Positions 8,141-17,180 of a DNA stretch of 35,152 nt are shown here, piece by piece. This DNA is from an uncultured Chlorobiaceae bacterium (GTDB taxonomy: Bacteria; Bacteroidota; Chlorobiia; Chlorobiales; Chlorobiaceae). How positions within the stretch are numbered: the first letter of the stretch is position 1; the number at the start of each line of letters is the position of its first letter. The notes under the pieces were generated by a model. The model was not told the origin of the DNA and searched no databases. It was given only the letters and a program-made list of their open reading frames with translations. A program made the position numbers and the translations under genes. The stretch lies in the NCBI GenBank assembly GCA_903824295.1, contig CAIJWE010000053.1, forward strand, positions 1 through 35,152, given 5' to 3'.

Positions 8141-9673
8141 TCAGTGAGTGTCGTTGGCAAAGGTGCCAAGTTGATGGAACGACTCCTCTTCAATCTTGCT
8201 GTGCAGACTGTTGCCGTGTGCATCCATGGTAACAATGGCCGGGAAAGAGCTCACCTCCAGATGCCACATGGCTTCGGGCACGCCCATCTCTTCGAGAAAA
8301 TCAACACCGGTCACCTTGCCAATACAGCGAGCGTAATACTGCGCCGCGCCTCCGATGGCATTGAGATAGACTGCCCCGTGTTCCTGCAACCCTTTGAGTG
8401 TTTTCGGGCCCATTCCCCCTTTACCAATAATTGCCCTCAGTCCAAGTTTTTTGATGACATCCGCCTGAAAAGGTTCCTCACGGATTGAGGTGGTCGGTCC
8501 GGCGGCGGTAACGCGGTAACTGCCATCCTTATTTTTCATGATCACTGGTCCGCAGTGAAAGAGGATTCCGCCTGTGGTATCAAGATTATCGGGCAGATCG
8601 TGGTGCATGATATAGTGGTGAAAAGCATCGCGCCCGGTGTGCATGGTGCCGTTAATGAGCACAACATCACCAACCTTGAGAGTCCGGATTTGCTCTTCAC
8701 TGACCGGTGCCTGCAGCACCACCTCTTTGCCGGTCAATGGCATACCTTCGCCCCTGGCCATGCGCTTGATTTCGTCAGTATCCCTGTACTGCCACTGCTG
8801 AATAGAGCCGGTTGCCGGGTCGAGCAGAACGCCAAGACGACGGTATGCCCAGCAGTTGTAGGCAACAGAGACAAAAAAGCTCGCTGGAACGCGATGTGAT
8901 TTGCCGATTTTGCAACCAAAAAGGGTGGTTTTTCCTCCAAACCCCATCGGGCCGATATTCATGGTGTTGGCTTTTTGCAGAATCTCCTGCTCAAGAGCAT
9001 CAAGCTGGCTATCGGGGTTGCGGTCGTCAATGGTTCGGAAAAGCTGCTTTTTGGCCAGCTCAAAGCCGCTGGTACGGTCGCCGCCGATGCCGACACCGAT
9101 AACACCGGGGCTGCATCCCTGACCCTGTGCCTGATAAACGGCATGGAGCAAACACTTGCGTACCCCGTCAAGATCGCGTGAAGCGCTTCCGAGACCCGCA
9201 ATTTCATCGGGGAGCGAGTACTGAATATTTTTGTTTTCGCATCCTCCCCCTTTCAGAATCAGCTTGACCTCTATTTCATCCTTTTCCCAAGGCTCAAAGT
9301 GAATTGCCGGAAAATGGTCGCCAAGATTGGTACCGGAGTTCTTGCCGCTGATGGCGTCAACCGCATTGGGACGGAGTTTACCGGTCAGGGAGGCTTCCCG
9401 TATGGCCTCTTCAATCTCCCGTTTCATGAGCAGATGATCAGCTCCACGAGGAGTATGGATAAAAAACGTGGGCATGCCGGTATCCTGGCAGACCGGTGAG
9501 ACATTGTCGACGGCCATGTCGATATTGACCGAGATGGTCGACATGGCAAGACCTGCCTGGGAGAGCGGATCTTCGCGCTCGATTGCGGCTGCAAGGGCAC
9601 AACGGACGTCACTCGGCAAATTTGCCGATGTTTCGGTAATAAGGTCGAGAATTGATTGCCTGAAATGTTCCAT
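8141..9673 (-). CDS. Fumarate hydratase class I (Fe-S, alpha and beta regions fused)
   Basis: Interconverts malate and fumarate, here probably in the reductive direction of the reverse TCA cycle. 510 aa, alpha and beta regions in one chain. The likely [4Fe-4S] ligands are C62 (CQDTG), C187 (CSPGVIG) and C274 (NCWAYRR), which match the spacing and context of class I enzymes. GGIGGDR-like and IGKGGMG motifs are also present. I chose the ATG at 9673 (MEHFRQS): the longer frame to 9805 adds 44 residues without family similarity and would overlap the upstream usp gene. It lies between usp (46 bp) and the carboxyltransferase gene (52 bp), so the three may be co-transcribed. Such oxygen-labile enzymes fit an anaerobe. 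Confidence 0.92.
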   Translation of the reverse strand: MEHFRQSILDLITETSANLPSDVRCALAAAIEREDPLSQAGLAMSTISVNIDMAVDNVSPVCQDTGMPTFFIHTPRGADHLLMKREIEEAIREASLTGKLRPNAVDAISGKNSGTNLGDHFPAIHFEPWEKDEIEVKLILKGGGCENKNIQYSLPDEIAGLGSASRDLDGVRKCLLHAVYQAQGQGCSPGVIGVGIGGDRTSGFELAKKQLFRTIDDRNPDSQLDALEQEILQKANTMNIGPMGFGGKTTLFGCKIGKSHRVPASFFVSVAYNCWAYRRLGVLLDPATGSIQQWQYRDTDEIKRMARGEGMPLTGKEVVLQAPVSEEQIRTLKVGDVVLINGTMHTGRDAFHHYIMHHDLPDNLDTTGGILFHCGPVIMKNKDGSYRVTAAGPTTSIREEPFQADVIKKLGLRAIIGKGGMGPKTLKGLQEHGAVYLNAIGGAAQYYARCIGKVTGVDFLEEMGVPEAMWHLEVSSFPAIVTMDAHGNSLHSKIEEESFHQLGTFANDTH

Positions 9674-9719
9674 AAACGTGTTAAGCACTAAAATTGATAA
9701 TGACTTGGCCTCTTGAATG

Positions 9720-10181
9720 CTATTCAACAATAATTTTAGCCGCCGCAGGCTCCTTGACCAGCAGGACAGGAATATCGGAAGAACGAAAAACCTCTTCGGC
9801 AACACTGCCCATCATGAGCCGATGCAGACCGCTGCGACCGTGGGAACCCATGATAATCAAATCGGCACCCCAGGAACTTGCCTGTTCAGCAATAACCGTT
9901 GCTGCCTCACCCTTGAGAATTCGAAAATCGGCATCAAGCCCCTTCTTTTTCTCGGCCATCAGGAGAGATGAAAAACTATCTGGAAGGAAATCATCCTCTT
10001 GTTGCTCAGCAGCAGGTTCAGAAACGTTAACCGTTATTTCAGGAGGTGTTCCGGCAGAAAGGATATGCAGAAACCTGACGTGAGCCCCGACTTTCCGGGC
10101 AAATTCAACGGCATAGCGAACAGCATTATCCGATGTGGCTGAGTAGTCGGTCGGGCAAAGTATCCTTGCAAGATGTATCAT
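9720..10181 (-). CDS. Universal stress protein, UspA family
   Basis: 153 aa, a single Usp domain. It opens with ARILCPTDYSATSDNAV, the usual first strand with the aspartate, and near the C-terminus has GSHGRSGLHRLMMGS, a full G-2x-G-9x-GS motif. This marks it as an ATP-binding member, unlike UspA itself. It ends with the VLLVKEP strand. Cytoplasmic, with a role in stress or energy-state signalling known for the family but not specific. First gene of the presumed usp-fumarase-carboxyltransferase group and divergent from the kinase gene at 10371, with 189 bp between them. Confidence 0.9.
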   Translation of the reverse strand: MIHLARILCPTDYSATSDNAVRYAVEFARKVGAHVRFLHILSAGTPPEITVNVSEPAAEQQEDDFLPDSFSSLLMAEKKKGLDADFRILKGEAATVIAEQASSWGADLIIMGSHGRSGLHRLMMGSVAEEVFRSSDIPVLLVKEPAAAKIIVE

Positions 10182-10284
10182 AAAGGTGAGTTGAGATGCG
10201 TGAATGTGATGAATGGCGTTGCTCGGCTATAGACTTTCAATTTACATTTTTTTCAAAGGAATCCATTTATGGTGGAGATGATTC

Positions 10285-10313
10285 TTGCTGGCTTCTCCCC
10301 CCTCCCCTATATT
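10285..10313 (+). promoter_or_regulatory. Candidate promoter of the APH/P-loop kinase gene
   Basis: TTGCTG (10285-10290) and TATATT (10308-10313) are separated by 17 bp, close to the sigma-70 consensus. They lie 58 bp upstream of the ATG at 10371 in the divergent intergenic region. Prediction from sequence only. Confidence 0.4.
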
Positions 10314-10370
10314 GCCCGTACAAGCTTTATTACCGCCCGACACTGATACTCTGGACAAAAAAACGCCATC

Positions 10371-11933
10371 ATGTTGTTAGCCGAAGCGTTGAGCCACCCG
10401 GAAGCTTACCCTCATAAAACCGGAGCAATTGAGGTTGTTGAGACCCATATCTCATGGATTTTCCTCACCGACACTCTGGCTTACAAGGTCAAAAAGCCAC
10501 TGAACCTGGGATTTCTTGATTTTTCAACACTTGAAAAACGCCACCATTACTGCAATGAGGAGCTTCGGCTCAACCAGCGACTCTGCGGGGAGATCTACCT
10601 CTCTGTTGTGCCGATTGTGCTTTCTGCAAACAGAATTCTGATGGACGCAGAGGGTGAGGTTATTGACTATGCCGTAAAAATGGTACGCTTTGAGCGGACT
10701 ATGGAACTCGACAGAATGCTCGCAGGAAAGCTGCTCAACGAGGAGCATATCGATACGGTTTCAGGGATGATCGCCAGCTTTCACGCATCGCTGCCCGCAG
10801 TATCCTCTGAAAGCGGCTTTGGCCACCCGGAAAATCTCATAAAGCCGATCCTGCACAATTTCACCTGTATGGAGCCAATTGCCACAAGCCGCAATGAGAT
10901 TGAACGGCTCGAATTTCTCAGGGCCTGGAGCATCAGGGAGCATCAGCGGCTCTACCCTCTTTTCCTTGAGAGAAAGCGTGGGGGCTTCATACGCCAATGC
11001 CACGGCGACATGCATACGGGAAATATGGTCTGGTGGAGGGGGCGCATTATCATCTTTGACTGTATCGAGTTTAATGAGAGCCTCTCCATTATTGACGTCA
11101 TCAGCGATCTGGCGTTTCTCTTCATGGATCTTATACATGGAGGAGAATCGGGCCTTGCCTGGCGGCTTCTGAACAACTATCTGACGGAGAGGGGGGATTA
11201 CAGCGCCCTGCCGCTTCTGCGCTTCTATGTTGTCTACCGGGCCATGGTGAGGGCAAAAGTAACCGCTATACGTTACTCCCAGACAAGCAGCAAGAACGAG
11301 GCCAAAAAGATTATCGAGGAGCACCGTTCATACATCCAGCTTGCACTCGACTTTACAGGCAACAAAAAGCCTCTGCTTATTCTCACTTTCGGTGTTTCCG
11401 GAAGCGGTAAAACCTTTTTTTCACGCGATATCACCCAAAGGGTACAAGCTGTGCACCTGCGGTCGGATATCGAACGAAAAAGGCTGGCAGGACTCAAGCC
11501 GCTTGAACGAAGCAAAGAAAATGGAGCCCTTTACAGCAGGGAGATAAGCCGGCAAACCTACCAGAGACTGCTCGACCTTGCCTCTCTCTGCCTCGCTGAG
11601 GGAATGACAGTCATCGTCGATGCCACCTTTCTCAAACGGAGCGACCGGCAACTCTTCATCGATCTTGCAGCAGCCCGAGAGGCTCCGTGCAGGATTCTGC
11701 GTTTTTTTGCCTCAAGAGAACTCCTTTTGGAGCGGGTGCAAAGGCGTTCTCTGGCAGGTAACGATGCCTCTGATGCCGACACCGCAGTACTTGCCTCACA
11801 ACTGGAACAGGTTGAGCAATTGAGTGCCGATGAGGAGAGTATGGCGATTGCTATCAACACCGAACAGACGATTGATGGCGCCGCCATTGCTTCGCTGCTG
11901 CAATCGGCCATGGCGAACTCCCCCTTTGAGTGA
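10371..11933 (+). CDS. Two-domain kinase: aminoglycoside-phosphotransferase-like plus P-loop AAA/Zeta-like kinase
   Basis: 520 aa. Residues 1-330 correspond to the COG2187 APH-like domain: the Brenner-type motif CHGDMHTGN around residue 210, followed by IIFDCIEFN, the metal-binding segment. Residues 335-520 are a small P-loop kinase (COG0645-like) with Walker A GVSGSGKT at 341-348 and a VIVDATFL strand. The fusion is a known architecture, widespread and uncharacterised; the substrate is unknown and antibiotic resistance should not be assumed. The ATG at 10371 is the first in frame. It converges with the ferritin-VIT1 gene, with only 29 bp between the two stops. Confidence 0.88.
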   Translation: MLLAEALSHPEAYPHKTGAIEVVETHISWIFLTDTLAYKVKKPLNLGFLDFSTLEKRHHYCNEELRLNQRLCGEIYLSVVPIVLSANRILMDAEGEVIDYAVKMVRFERTMELDRMLAGKLLNEEHIDTVSGMIASFHASLPAVSSESGFGHPENLIKPILHNFTCMEPIATSRNEIERLEFLRAWSIREHQRLYPLFLERKRGGFIRQCHGDMHTGNMVWWRGRIIIFDCIEFNESLSIIDVISDLAFLFMDLIHGGESGLAWRLLNNYLTERGDYSALPLLRFYVVYRAMVRAKVTAIRYSQTSSKNEAKKIIEEHRSYIQLALDFTGNKKPLLILTFGVSGSGKTFFSRDITQRVQAVHLRSDIERKRLAGLKPLERSKENGALYSREISRQTYQRLLDLASLCLAEGMTVIVDATFLKRSDRQLFIDLAAAREAPCRILRFFASRELLLERVQRRSLAGNDASDADTAVLASQLEQVEQLSADEESMAIAINTEQTIDGAAIASLLQSAMANSPFE

Positions 11934-11947
11934 AAAGAGGAGTTCGC
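11913..11947. terminator. Hairpin shared by two convergent gene ends
   Basis: GCGAACTCC and GGAGTTCGC form a 9-bp stem, extended by a partly paired CCCTTT/AAAAGA section, spanning the kinase stop and the gap to the ferritin-VIT1 stop. There is no strong U-tract on either side, so a bidirectional terminator is likely but unproven. Confidence 0.45.
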
Positions 11948-11962
11948 TGTCATCAGCAAAAA

Positions 11963-12838
11963 CTATATGATGGAACCGAATGCGAAGCGGATGAGGTAGC
12001 CGGCCAGAAAACTGAGTGCCGCAACAGAAGAGCAAAGCGCGACCATTTCCAGAAAACGGCTTTTGAAGGAGAGCTGCCGCACAACGGAGATATAATAGTT
12101 GAAAAGCCCGATGATAACGATAGCCACAAACAATGAGGCTCCAAAAGAGCGGACAAGATCGTTAAAAATAAAATAGGGCGCAATCAGCAGCAGCACGGTC
12201 AGAATATAGGCAAACCCGGTTGAGAAGGCCGCAAACAGAGGATTTTTTCCCTCCGGCACTGATGTTGTTGCAAGGTAACTTGATGCTCCCATAGAGAGTG
12301 CTGCTGCGACACCGGTAATGGATGCCGTGAGTGCGACGGCCCTGCTGTTTTGCAGCGCAAAGGAGAGACCCGCCAGTACACCCATCAGTTCAACAAGCGC
12401 ATTGTTGAGAGAAAAAACAACTGAACCGATGTATTGGAGGCGCTCTTCATCAAAAATCATCTGCAACGCCTGCTCATGCTCCTCCTCATCACGAATAATA
12501 CCATTAACCTCCTTGAATGAACCCGGAAAACGGCTGTAGAGGAGATGGGCACGTTTTTCGCTGTTTTCCATCAGCTTGATGCCAAAAGTAAAACCAAAAA
12601 GTGTGCTGATGAACGTGAAAAACCAGACCCTGATACGGTTGGGATCAACGTCTCGACGGGTATAGGTTTTCCAGACGTTGTAATGGCGCATCTCATCATC
12701 GGCAATCTGGGAGAGTATGCGACGGCTTTTAAGGCCACGCACCCTGCCGGCAAGATTTTTATAAATATAATGCTCGGTTATCTCGCTTTTCTGAAAAACC
12801 GCCACTCCCCTTATATCGAAATCCGTTCCCTTTTTCAC
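11963..12838 (-). CDS. Membrane-bound ferritin-like protein with VIT1/CCC1 transporter domain
   Basis: The N-terminal 130 residues form a ferritin/rubrerythrin-like helical domain with metal-ligand motifs (KSEITEHYIY, DDEMRHY and DEEEHEQA). The C-terminal half has about five transmembrane helices of the VIT1/CCC1 iron/manganese transporter family (NNALVELMGVLAGLSFAL, GASSYLA). The architecture matches MbfA-type proteins, which bind iron in the cytoplasm and export it under iron or peroxide stress. The start is uncertain. A GTG at 12838 gives 291 aa beginning just before the ferritin helix; a TTG at 12895 would add 19 unconserved-looking residues and overlap the end of htpG by 26 bp. Neither has a good ribosome site. 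It follows htpG closely and may be co-transcribed with it. Confidence 0.85.
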   Translation of the reverse strand: MKKGTDFDIRGVAVFQKSEITEHYIYKNLAGRVRGLKSRRILSQIADDEMRHYNVWKTYTRRDVDPNRIRVWFFTFISTLFGFTFGIKLMENSEKRAHLLYSRFPGSFKEVNGIIRDEEEHEQALQMIFDEERLQYIGSVVFSLNNALVELMGVLAGLSFALQNSRAVALTASITGVAAALSMGASSYLATTSVPEGKNPLFAAFSTGFAYILTVLLLIAPYFIFNDLVRSFGASLFVAIVIIGLFNYYISVVRQLSFKSRFLEMVALCSSVAALSFLAGYLIRFAFGSII

Positions 12839-12869
12839 AAATTCACTGGTTAATCGTTTTTGAATCCAC

Positions 12870-14747
12870 CTATCTGGAGAGCGTTGCAGCCTCAATCAGC
12901 TCATTCATTCTCGATAAAAATCCGCTTGTTGAATCAAGCCCGCCTTCAAGCAGCAGCGCACCTTCATAAAGCTGTTTCATGGCTGTTTTGATCAGTGGAT
13001 TGGCAGCATCGGCGATAATCATACCAGCAAGGTTCCGGATAATAGGATGCGATGTATTGACCTCAAGGATCCTCTTTGCGGCAGGCATGTCACTCTGCAT
13101 CATCTTCATCATCTTTTCGATCTGGCTGTCAAGACCATCCTTTCCGCTCACCAGAGTTACCGGAGAATTGACAAGACGGTGCGACTCTATAACATCCTCA
13201 ATCCCCTCTCCAAGAGTTTCCCGGAAAAGCTGCAACACCGGAGCAAGCAGATTCTCTGCAAGGGGTTCCGCGTTCTCTTTCTTCTGCTTCGAGAAATCAA
13301 TATCCGCTTTTTCAATCGACTTGAGCGGCTTTTTATCGTACTCATGAATTGAGGGAATGACAAAGACGTCAACCGGATCGCTGAGCAACAGCACTTCAAT
13401 ACCCATATCCTGGAAATACTCCAGATTGGGGTGGGCCAGCAGTTGAGAGCGGCTGGTGCCTGAATGGTAGTAGATCTCTTTCTGATCGGCCCCCATGCGC
13501 TCGCTATACTCCTTGAGGGTTACAAATTCACCATCAACCGTTTTTGTGCTTTCAAAGCGCAGCAGCTCAATGAGTTTGTCGCGATTGGTATAGTCGGTAT
13601 TCAGGCCGATTTTGATAATAGGTCCGAATGCCTTGTAGAAGGTCTTGAACTTTTCAGGCTGCTCTTTGGCAAGAGATTCAAACCAGCCAAGAATTTTTCC
13701 CGTCAGAATCTGGCGAATTTTGGCCATCACCGGGCTCGACTGCACAACCTCTCTTGAAACATTGAGCGAGAGATCTTCGGTATCAACAACGCCTGCAATA
13801 AAACGAAGGTACTCAGGCAAAAGGTCGCGGCACTCGTTCTGGATCAACACCTTCTTCACATAGAGCTGCGGCCCGTGGTTTTCAAGCTCGCCCTGTCGGT
13901 AAAGCATCTCCGGTGGAGCCTCTTTTGGCAGAAAAAGAAGCGCCTTGAAGGTTACCATTCCTTCGACCGAAACCGGCAGATAGTCGAGCGGATCCTTGTA
14001 ATCGTTTGCGATAAACTTGTAGAACTCATTGACCTCCTCATCCTTCAGCTCACTTTTTGAGCGCTGCCAGAGTGCAGTGATGCTGTTGAGCTGCTTGTCA
14101 CCGAGGTAAATCGGAAAATCAACAAAGTTTGAATATTTTTTGACAATCTGCTCAACGCGGTACTCTTCAGCAAACTCTTTGTGCTCCTCTTTGAGTTTGA
14201 AGGAGATTCTGGTTCCCCGCCCGGCCTTCTCAATCTTTTCGATCGTATAGGTGCCCTGGCCACTGGAACGCCAGCGGAACCCTTCAGAACCAGGATGCGA
14301 GCTTCTTGTCTCTACCGTAACCTCTTCAGTTACCATAAAAACCGAATAGAATCCCACGCCGAACTGCCCGATAAGGTTGCCATCAAGCTGCTTCTGCTGC
14401 TCCTTGAGTGACTGCATGAAGCCGAGGGTGCCCGACTTTGCAACCGTGCCAAGATTGGCTATCAACTCCTCTTCCGTCATCCCCACTCCGCTGTCTTCGA
14501 TGACAAAGGTCATCTCTGCCGGGTCGATGGTGATGCGGATGGCCAGATCGGCCTCCTTGTCGAGCATCTCCTGATCGGTCAAGGCATTGAAACGCGCTTT
14601 GCTCAATGCATCAGAGGCGTTTGAAATCAACTCTCTGAGATATATTTCGGGATGGGTGTAGAGTGAATGAACGATAAGATCCAGAAGCTGCTTCATTTCA
14701 GCCTTATATTCAAACTCCTGAACCGTCGAAGTGCCGTTAGTGTTCAT
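12870..14747 (-). CDS. htpG: Molecular chaperone HtpG (Hsp90)
   Basis: ATP-dependent cytoplasmic Hsp90 chaperone, 625 aa, full family length. The GHKL ATPase domain shows [12 protein letters not shown] with the catalytic glutamate region at about 37-47, DSGVGM, and the lid/GQFGVGFYS motif. The middle domain contains the conserved NVSREVVQ arginine loop, and the C-terminal dimerisation domain ends in RMNELIEAA. The gene is 66 bp downstream of the NeuB-like gene on the same strand and 31 bp upstream of the GTG start of the ferritin-VIT1 gene. No CIRCE-like or HrcA site was seen upstream. Confidence 0.97.
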   Translation of the reverse strand: MNTNGTSTVQEFEYKAEMKQLLDLIVHSLYTHPEIYLRELISNASDALSKARFNALTDQEMLDKEADLAIRITIDPAEMTFVIEDSGVGMTEEELIANLGTVAKSGTLGFMQSLKEQQKQLDGNLIGQFGVGFYSVFMVTEEVTVETRSSHPGSEGFRWRSSGQGTYTIEKIEKAGRGTRISFKLKEEHKEFAEEYRVEQIVKKYSNFVDFPIYLGDKQLNSITALWQRSKSELKDEEVNEFYKFIANDYKDPLDYLPVSVEGMVTFKALLFLPKEAPPEMLYRQGELENHGPQLYVKKVLIQNECRDLLPEYLRFIAGVVDTEDLSLNVSREVVQSSPVMAKIRQILTGKILGWFESLAKEQPEKFKTFYKAFGPIIKIGLNTDYTNRDKLIELLRFESTKTVDGEFVTLKEYSERMGADQKEIYYHSGTSRSQLLAHPNLEYFQDMGIEVLLLSDPVDVFVIPSIHEYDKKPLKSIEKADIDFSKQKKENAEPLAENLLAPVLQLFRETLGEGIEDVIESHRLVNSPVTLVSGKDGLDSQIEKMMKMMQSDMPAAKRILEVNTSHPIIRNLAGMIIADAANPLIKTAMKQLYEGALLLEGGLDSTSGFLSRMNELIEAATLSR

Positions 14748-14813
14748 GTTGTATGCTGCTTTATTTGTAGATGTTTCTAATCAAAGACATTATAAAAGAA
14801 GACGAAGAACGCT

Positions 14814-15683
14814 TCAGGAACGTCGCAATTTTTTGCGGGCTGCAGCCTCGCCTGCATAGACCCGCTTGACGCCGTCACCGAGCGCTTTTTCAATATCGCG
14901 AATGTTCGAGACAAGCCTTGCCATACCCGACAGTTCGACCGATGCCGCCTGGTCAGATCCCCACATGGCGCGGTCGAGGGTGACATGGCGCTCAATGAAG
15001 GTCGCTCCAAGTGCTACGGCCGCCCAGGTCGTTGAAAGCCCCACCTCATGGCCTGAATAACCAATCGGCACATCAGGATAACGGGATTTGAGGGTAGTAA
15101 TCATCCTCAGGTTCAGCTCTTCAATCGGAGAGGGGTAGGTTGAATTGGTGTGTGCAATCAGCAAATTGGAGTGGCCAAGTTCATTAACAGTCGTTTCAAC
15201 CTCTTCCATGGTGGACATGCCGGTAGAGATAATAAGCGGACGGCGGGTTGCGGCAGTTTTTTTCAGGAGAGGAAGATCGGTCAAGGATGCCGACGCACCC
15301 TTGTAACAGGGAGGATTAAACTGTTCCATAAAATCCACCGACTCCTCATCCCAGCAGGATGCAAACCATAAAATGCCATGCTCCTTGCAGTAACGGTCTA
15401 TCTCCTCATACTCTTCACGACCAAACTCAACCTTGTAGCGATAATCGATATACTTCATCCGTCCCCATGGGGTATCACGCTCAATATCGCGCTGACTCTG
15501 TGGCACACAAAGCTCCGGAGTGCGCTTCTGAAACTTGACCGCGTCGCATCCGGCAAATGCCGCGCCTGCAATCAATTTTTTTGCAACATCCATCGACCCG
15601 TTATGGTTGATGCCGATTTCAGCAATGACAAAGACAGGATGCTGGTCCCCTGCTTTTCTGTTTCCTATGGTAACTTCCGCCAT
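14814..15683 (-). CDS. NeuB-family sialic-acid-type synthase, short form without SAF domain
   Basis: 289 aa, a TIM-barrel synthase that condenses phosphoenolpyruvate with a sugar to give a nine-carbon 2-keto acid (sialic, legionaminic, pseudaminic or KDN type). Motifs are AEIGINHNG at 21-29, DAVKFQK at 47-53, HTNSTYPSP, IGYSGHEVG and FIERHVTLD. Standard NeuB/PseI/LegI are about 340-350 aa and end in an antifreeze-like SAF domain that closes the active site of the partner subunit; here the chain stops after the barrel at LRRS. The HAD phosphatase gene lies 76 bp upstream on the same strand, suggesting a synthase-phosphatase pair acting on a phosphorylated sugar. The sugar cannot be named. Cytidylyltransferase and epimerase genes are absent from the window. 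Confidence 0.83.
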   Translation of the reverse strand: MAEVTIGNRKAGDQHPVFVIAEIGINHNGSMDVAKKLIAGAAFAGCDAVKFQKRTPELCVPQSQRDIERDTPWGRMKYIDYRYKVEFGREEYEEIDRYCKEHGILWFASCWDEESVDFMEQFNPPCYKGASASLTDLPLLKKTAATRRPLIISTGMSTMEEVETTVNELGHSNLLIAHTNSTYPSPIEELNLRMITTLKSRYPDVPIGYSGHEVGLSTTWAAVALGATFIERHVTLDRAMWGSDQAASVELSGMARLVSNIRDIEKALGDGVKRVYAGEAAARKKLRRS

Positions 15684-15759
15684 AACGTAACTTTGAATAA
15701 GACGAACCGCACAGCCTCCATAAAGAGACGCACGGAATCGATAGTGATAAAAAAAACAG

Positions 15760-16278
15760 TCAGGAGTTTCTGAGACGAATCAGCCACTCTGCAAAATCCC
15801 TGAATGCGCCGTACCCGCCATCAGCATGAGCACGATAATAAATATAGGGTTCAACAAAAACAGTTGCATCACGAGGGCACGCGGTCAAACCTTCTGACGC
15901 AATCTCCCTCATAATCTCCACATCATTGACATCGTCGCCAATATAGGCAAGTTCATCACGTTGAAAGCCAGTCTCGGCAAGAACCGTATCGAGCAGCGCC
16001 AACTTGTCTTTGGCACCAAGATAGAGCCTCTTTATCCCGAGCTTTTGAGCACGCATCCTGATGCTTGGTGAAACCTCGCCACTCATGATCGCGGTATCAA
16101 TCCCAATGTTTCTCAACCGCTCTACGCCCATCCCGTCCCTGATAGAATAGCGCTTCAACTCCTCTCCCCTGTCCGAATAATAGACACCATTATCAGTAAA
16201 AACTCCATCATTATCAGAAATGACAAGCTTTATCCTTCCAGCCCTTTCGGCAAGTTCATCAATCGTTAATGAGAGCAT
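15760..16278 (-). CDS. KdsC/YrbI-type HAD phosphatase
   Basis: 172 aa from the ATG at 16278, the usual KdsC length. The longer frame to 16347 adds 23 residues unlike the family. HAD motif I is SDNDGVFTD (D22 nucleophile, D24 acid/base), motif II is the serine of IMSGE, motif III is K92 and motif IV is GDDVND (114-119). KdsC-type enzymes lack a cap and act as tetramers, removing phosphate from KDO-8-P or nine-carbon 2-keto acid 9-phosphates. Being next to a NeuB-family synthase instead of kdsA favours a KDN/sialic-type 9-phosphate, or a related sugar acid, as substrate; this is inference from context. Confidence 0.85.
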   Translation of the reverse strand: MLSLTIDELAERAGRIKLVISDNDGVFTDNGVYYSDRGEELKRYSIRDGMGVERLRNIGIDTAIMSGEVSPSIRMRAQKLGIKRLYLGAKDKLALLDTVLAETGFQRDELAYIGDDVNDVEIMREIASEGLTACPRDATVFVEPYIYYRAHADGGYGAFRDFAEWLIRLRNS

Positions 16279-16413
16279 ATCAAAAATGGAGCGTTTTGCC
16301 CATAAAAAAATTAACCCGGCCAATATATCACATTTCCCCCACATCAAAAAAAATCAGGAGGACGTTGTCGACTACGCGCACTTCCACTATAACTCATTTT
16401 GCAAAAAGCCACA

Positions 16414-16448
16414 AAAGGCGGTCACTGCATAAAACATTGACCGCCTTT
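16414..16448 (-). terminator. Terminator of the pyrophosphatase gene
   Basis: AAAGGCGGTCA and its perfect complement TGACCGCCTTT are separated by 13 nt, 28 bp after the ppa stop. On the minus strand the stem is followed by TTTTGTGGCTTTTTG, giving a U-rich tail. This separates ppa from the phosphatase/NeuB genes downstream. Confidence 0.75.
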
Positions 16449-16475
16449 CACCACAATCATCATTCGACGCAAACC

Positions 16476-17009
16476 CTATGCGTAGACCTTTTTGTAGTTG
16501 TCAATGGCATGAAGAATACTCTGGCGGGCAGTTTCAGCGCACTGAAACTCCTCAACAAGTACCGTCTTCTCTTCAAGCGATTTGTACTCTTCAAAAAAGT
16601 GCTTTAACTCGGAGGCGAAGTAGGGCGGCAACTGATCAATGTTGTGAACATTGCTCATGCTGACATCATCTTCGGCAACGGCAATAATCTTGTCGTCTCC
16701 CTCTCCATGATCGATCATGCGCATGACGCCGATGACCCTCGCCCTCACCATGCACATGGGAACAATGTCCGACTGAGAAATCACAAGAATATCAAGCGGA
16801 TCATGGTCATCACCAAGCGTTTTGGGAATAAACCCATAATTGGCCGGGTAAAAAACAGCAGAATAAAGCACCCGGTCAAGCTTCAGCATACCGGTTTTTT
16901 TGTCAAGTTCATACTTCGTTTTGCTGCCTTTGGAAATCTCGATAATGGCGTTGACGACATTCGGCTGACCCTCTCCTATCTCAACATCGTGCCAAGGATT
17001 AAAATTCAT
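16476..17009 (-). CDS. ppa: Inorganic pyrophosphatase, family I
   Basis: Hydrolyses pyrophosphate in the cytoplasm and pulls biosynthetic reactions forward. From the ATG at 17009 ([12 protein letters not shown]) it has 177 aa, normal for bacterial family I. A longer frame to 17078 adds 23 residues upstream without family match. Conserved active-site stretches are [14 protein letters not shown] (Glu and Lys), LDRVLYS (Arg), YPANYGFIP (Tyr) and [10 protein letters not shown] with the aspartate cluster; the Asp/Lys block [10 protein letters not shown] follows. It is a single gene with its own terminator and is separated by 171 bp from the ABC operon upstream. Confidence 0.95.
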   Translation of the reverse strand: MNFNPWHDVEIGEGQPNVVNAIIEISKGSKTKYELDKKTGMLKLDRVLYSAVFYPANYGFIPKTLGDDHDPLDILVISQSDIVPMCMVRARVIGVMRMIDHGEGDDKIIAVAEDDVSMSNVHNIDQLPPYFASELKHFFEEYKSLEEKTVLVEEFQCAETARQSILHAIDNYKKVYA

Positions 17010-17180
17010 AGCGTGACCGGGCTTGTAACGGGTTAAAAAAAGCTCTGCAAGTATAGCGATTTTTTCAAAATCCGGCAACCGATAAAAGCGCCTGATTTAC
17101 AATAATTCGCCACCGTTGCCGCCAGTTGCCAACAAAATTATCAAACGCCGCCAGAAGCAAGGTGGATAAGATGGTCATGG

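Noticed and set aside
9674-9805. Upstream extension of fumarase by 44 residues
   Set aside because: Overlaps the usp gene and shows no similarity to class I fumarases; the ATG at 9673 fits the family.
10371-11933. Antibiotic resistance phosphotransferase
   Set aside because: The APH-like domain belongs to an uncharacterised two-domain kinase family; similarity of the HGD motif alone does not indicate resistance.
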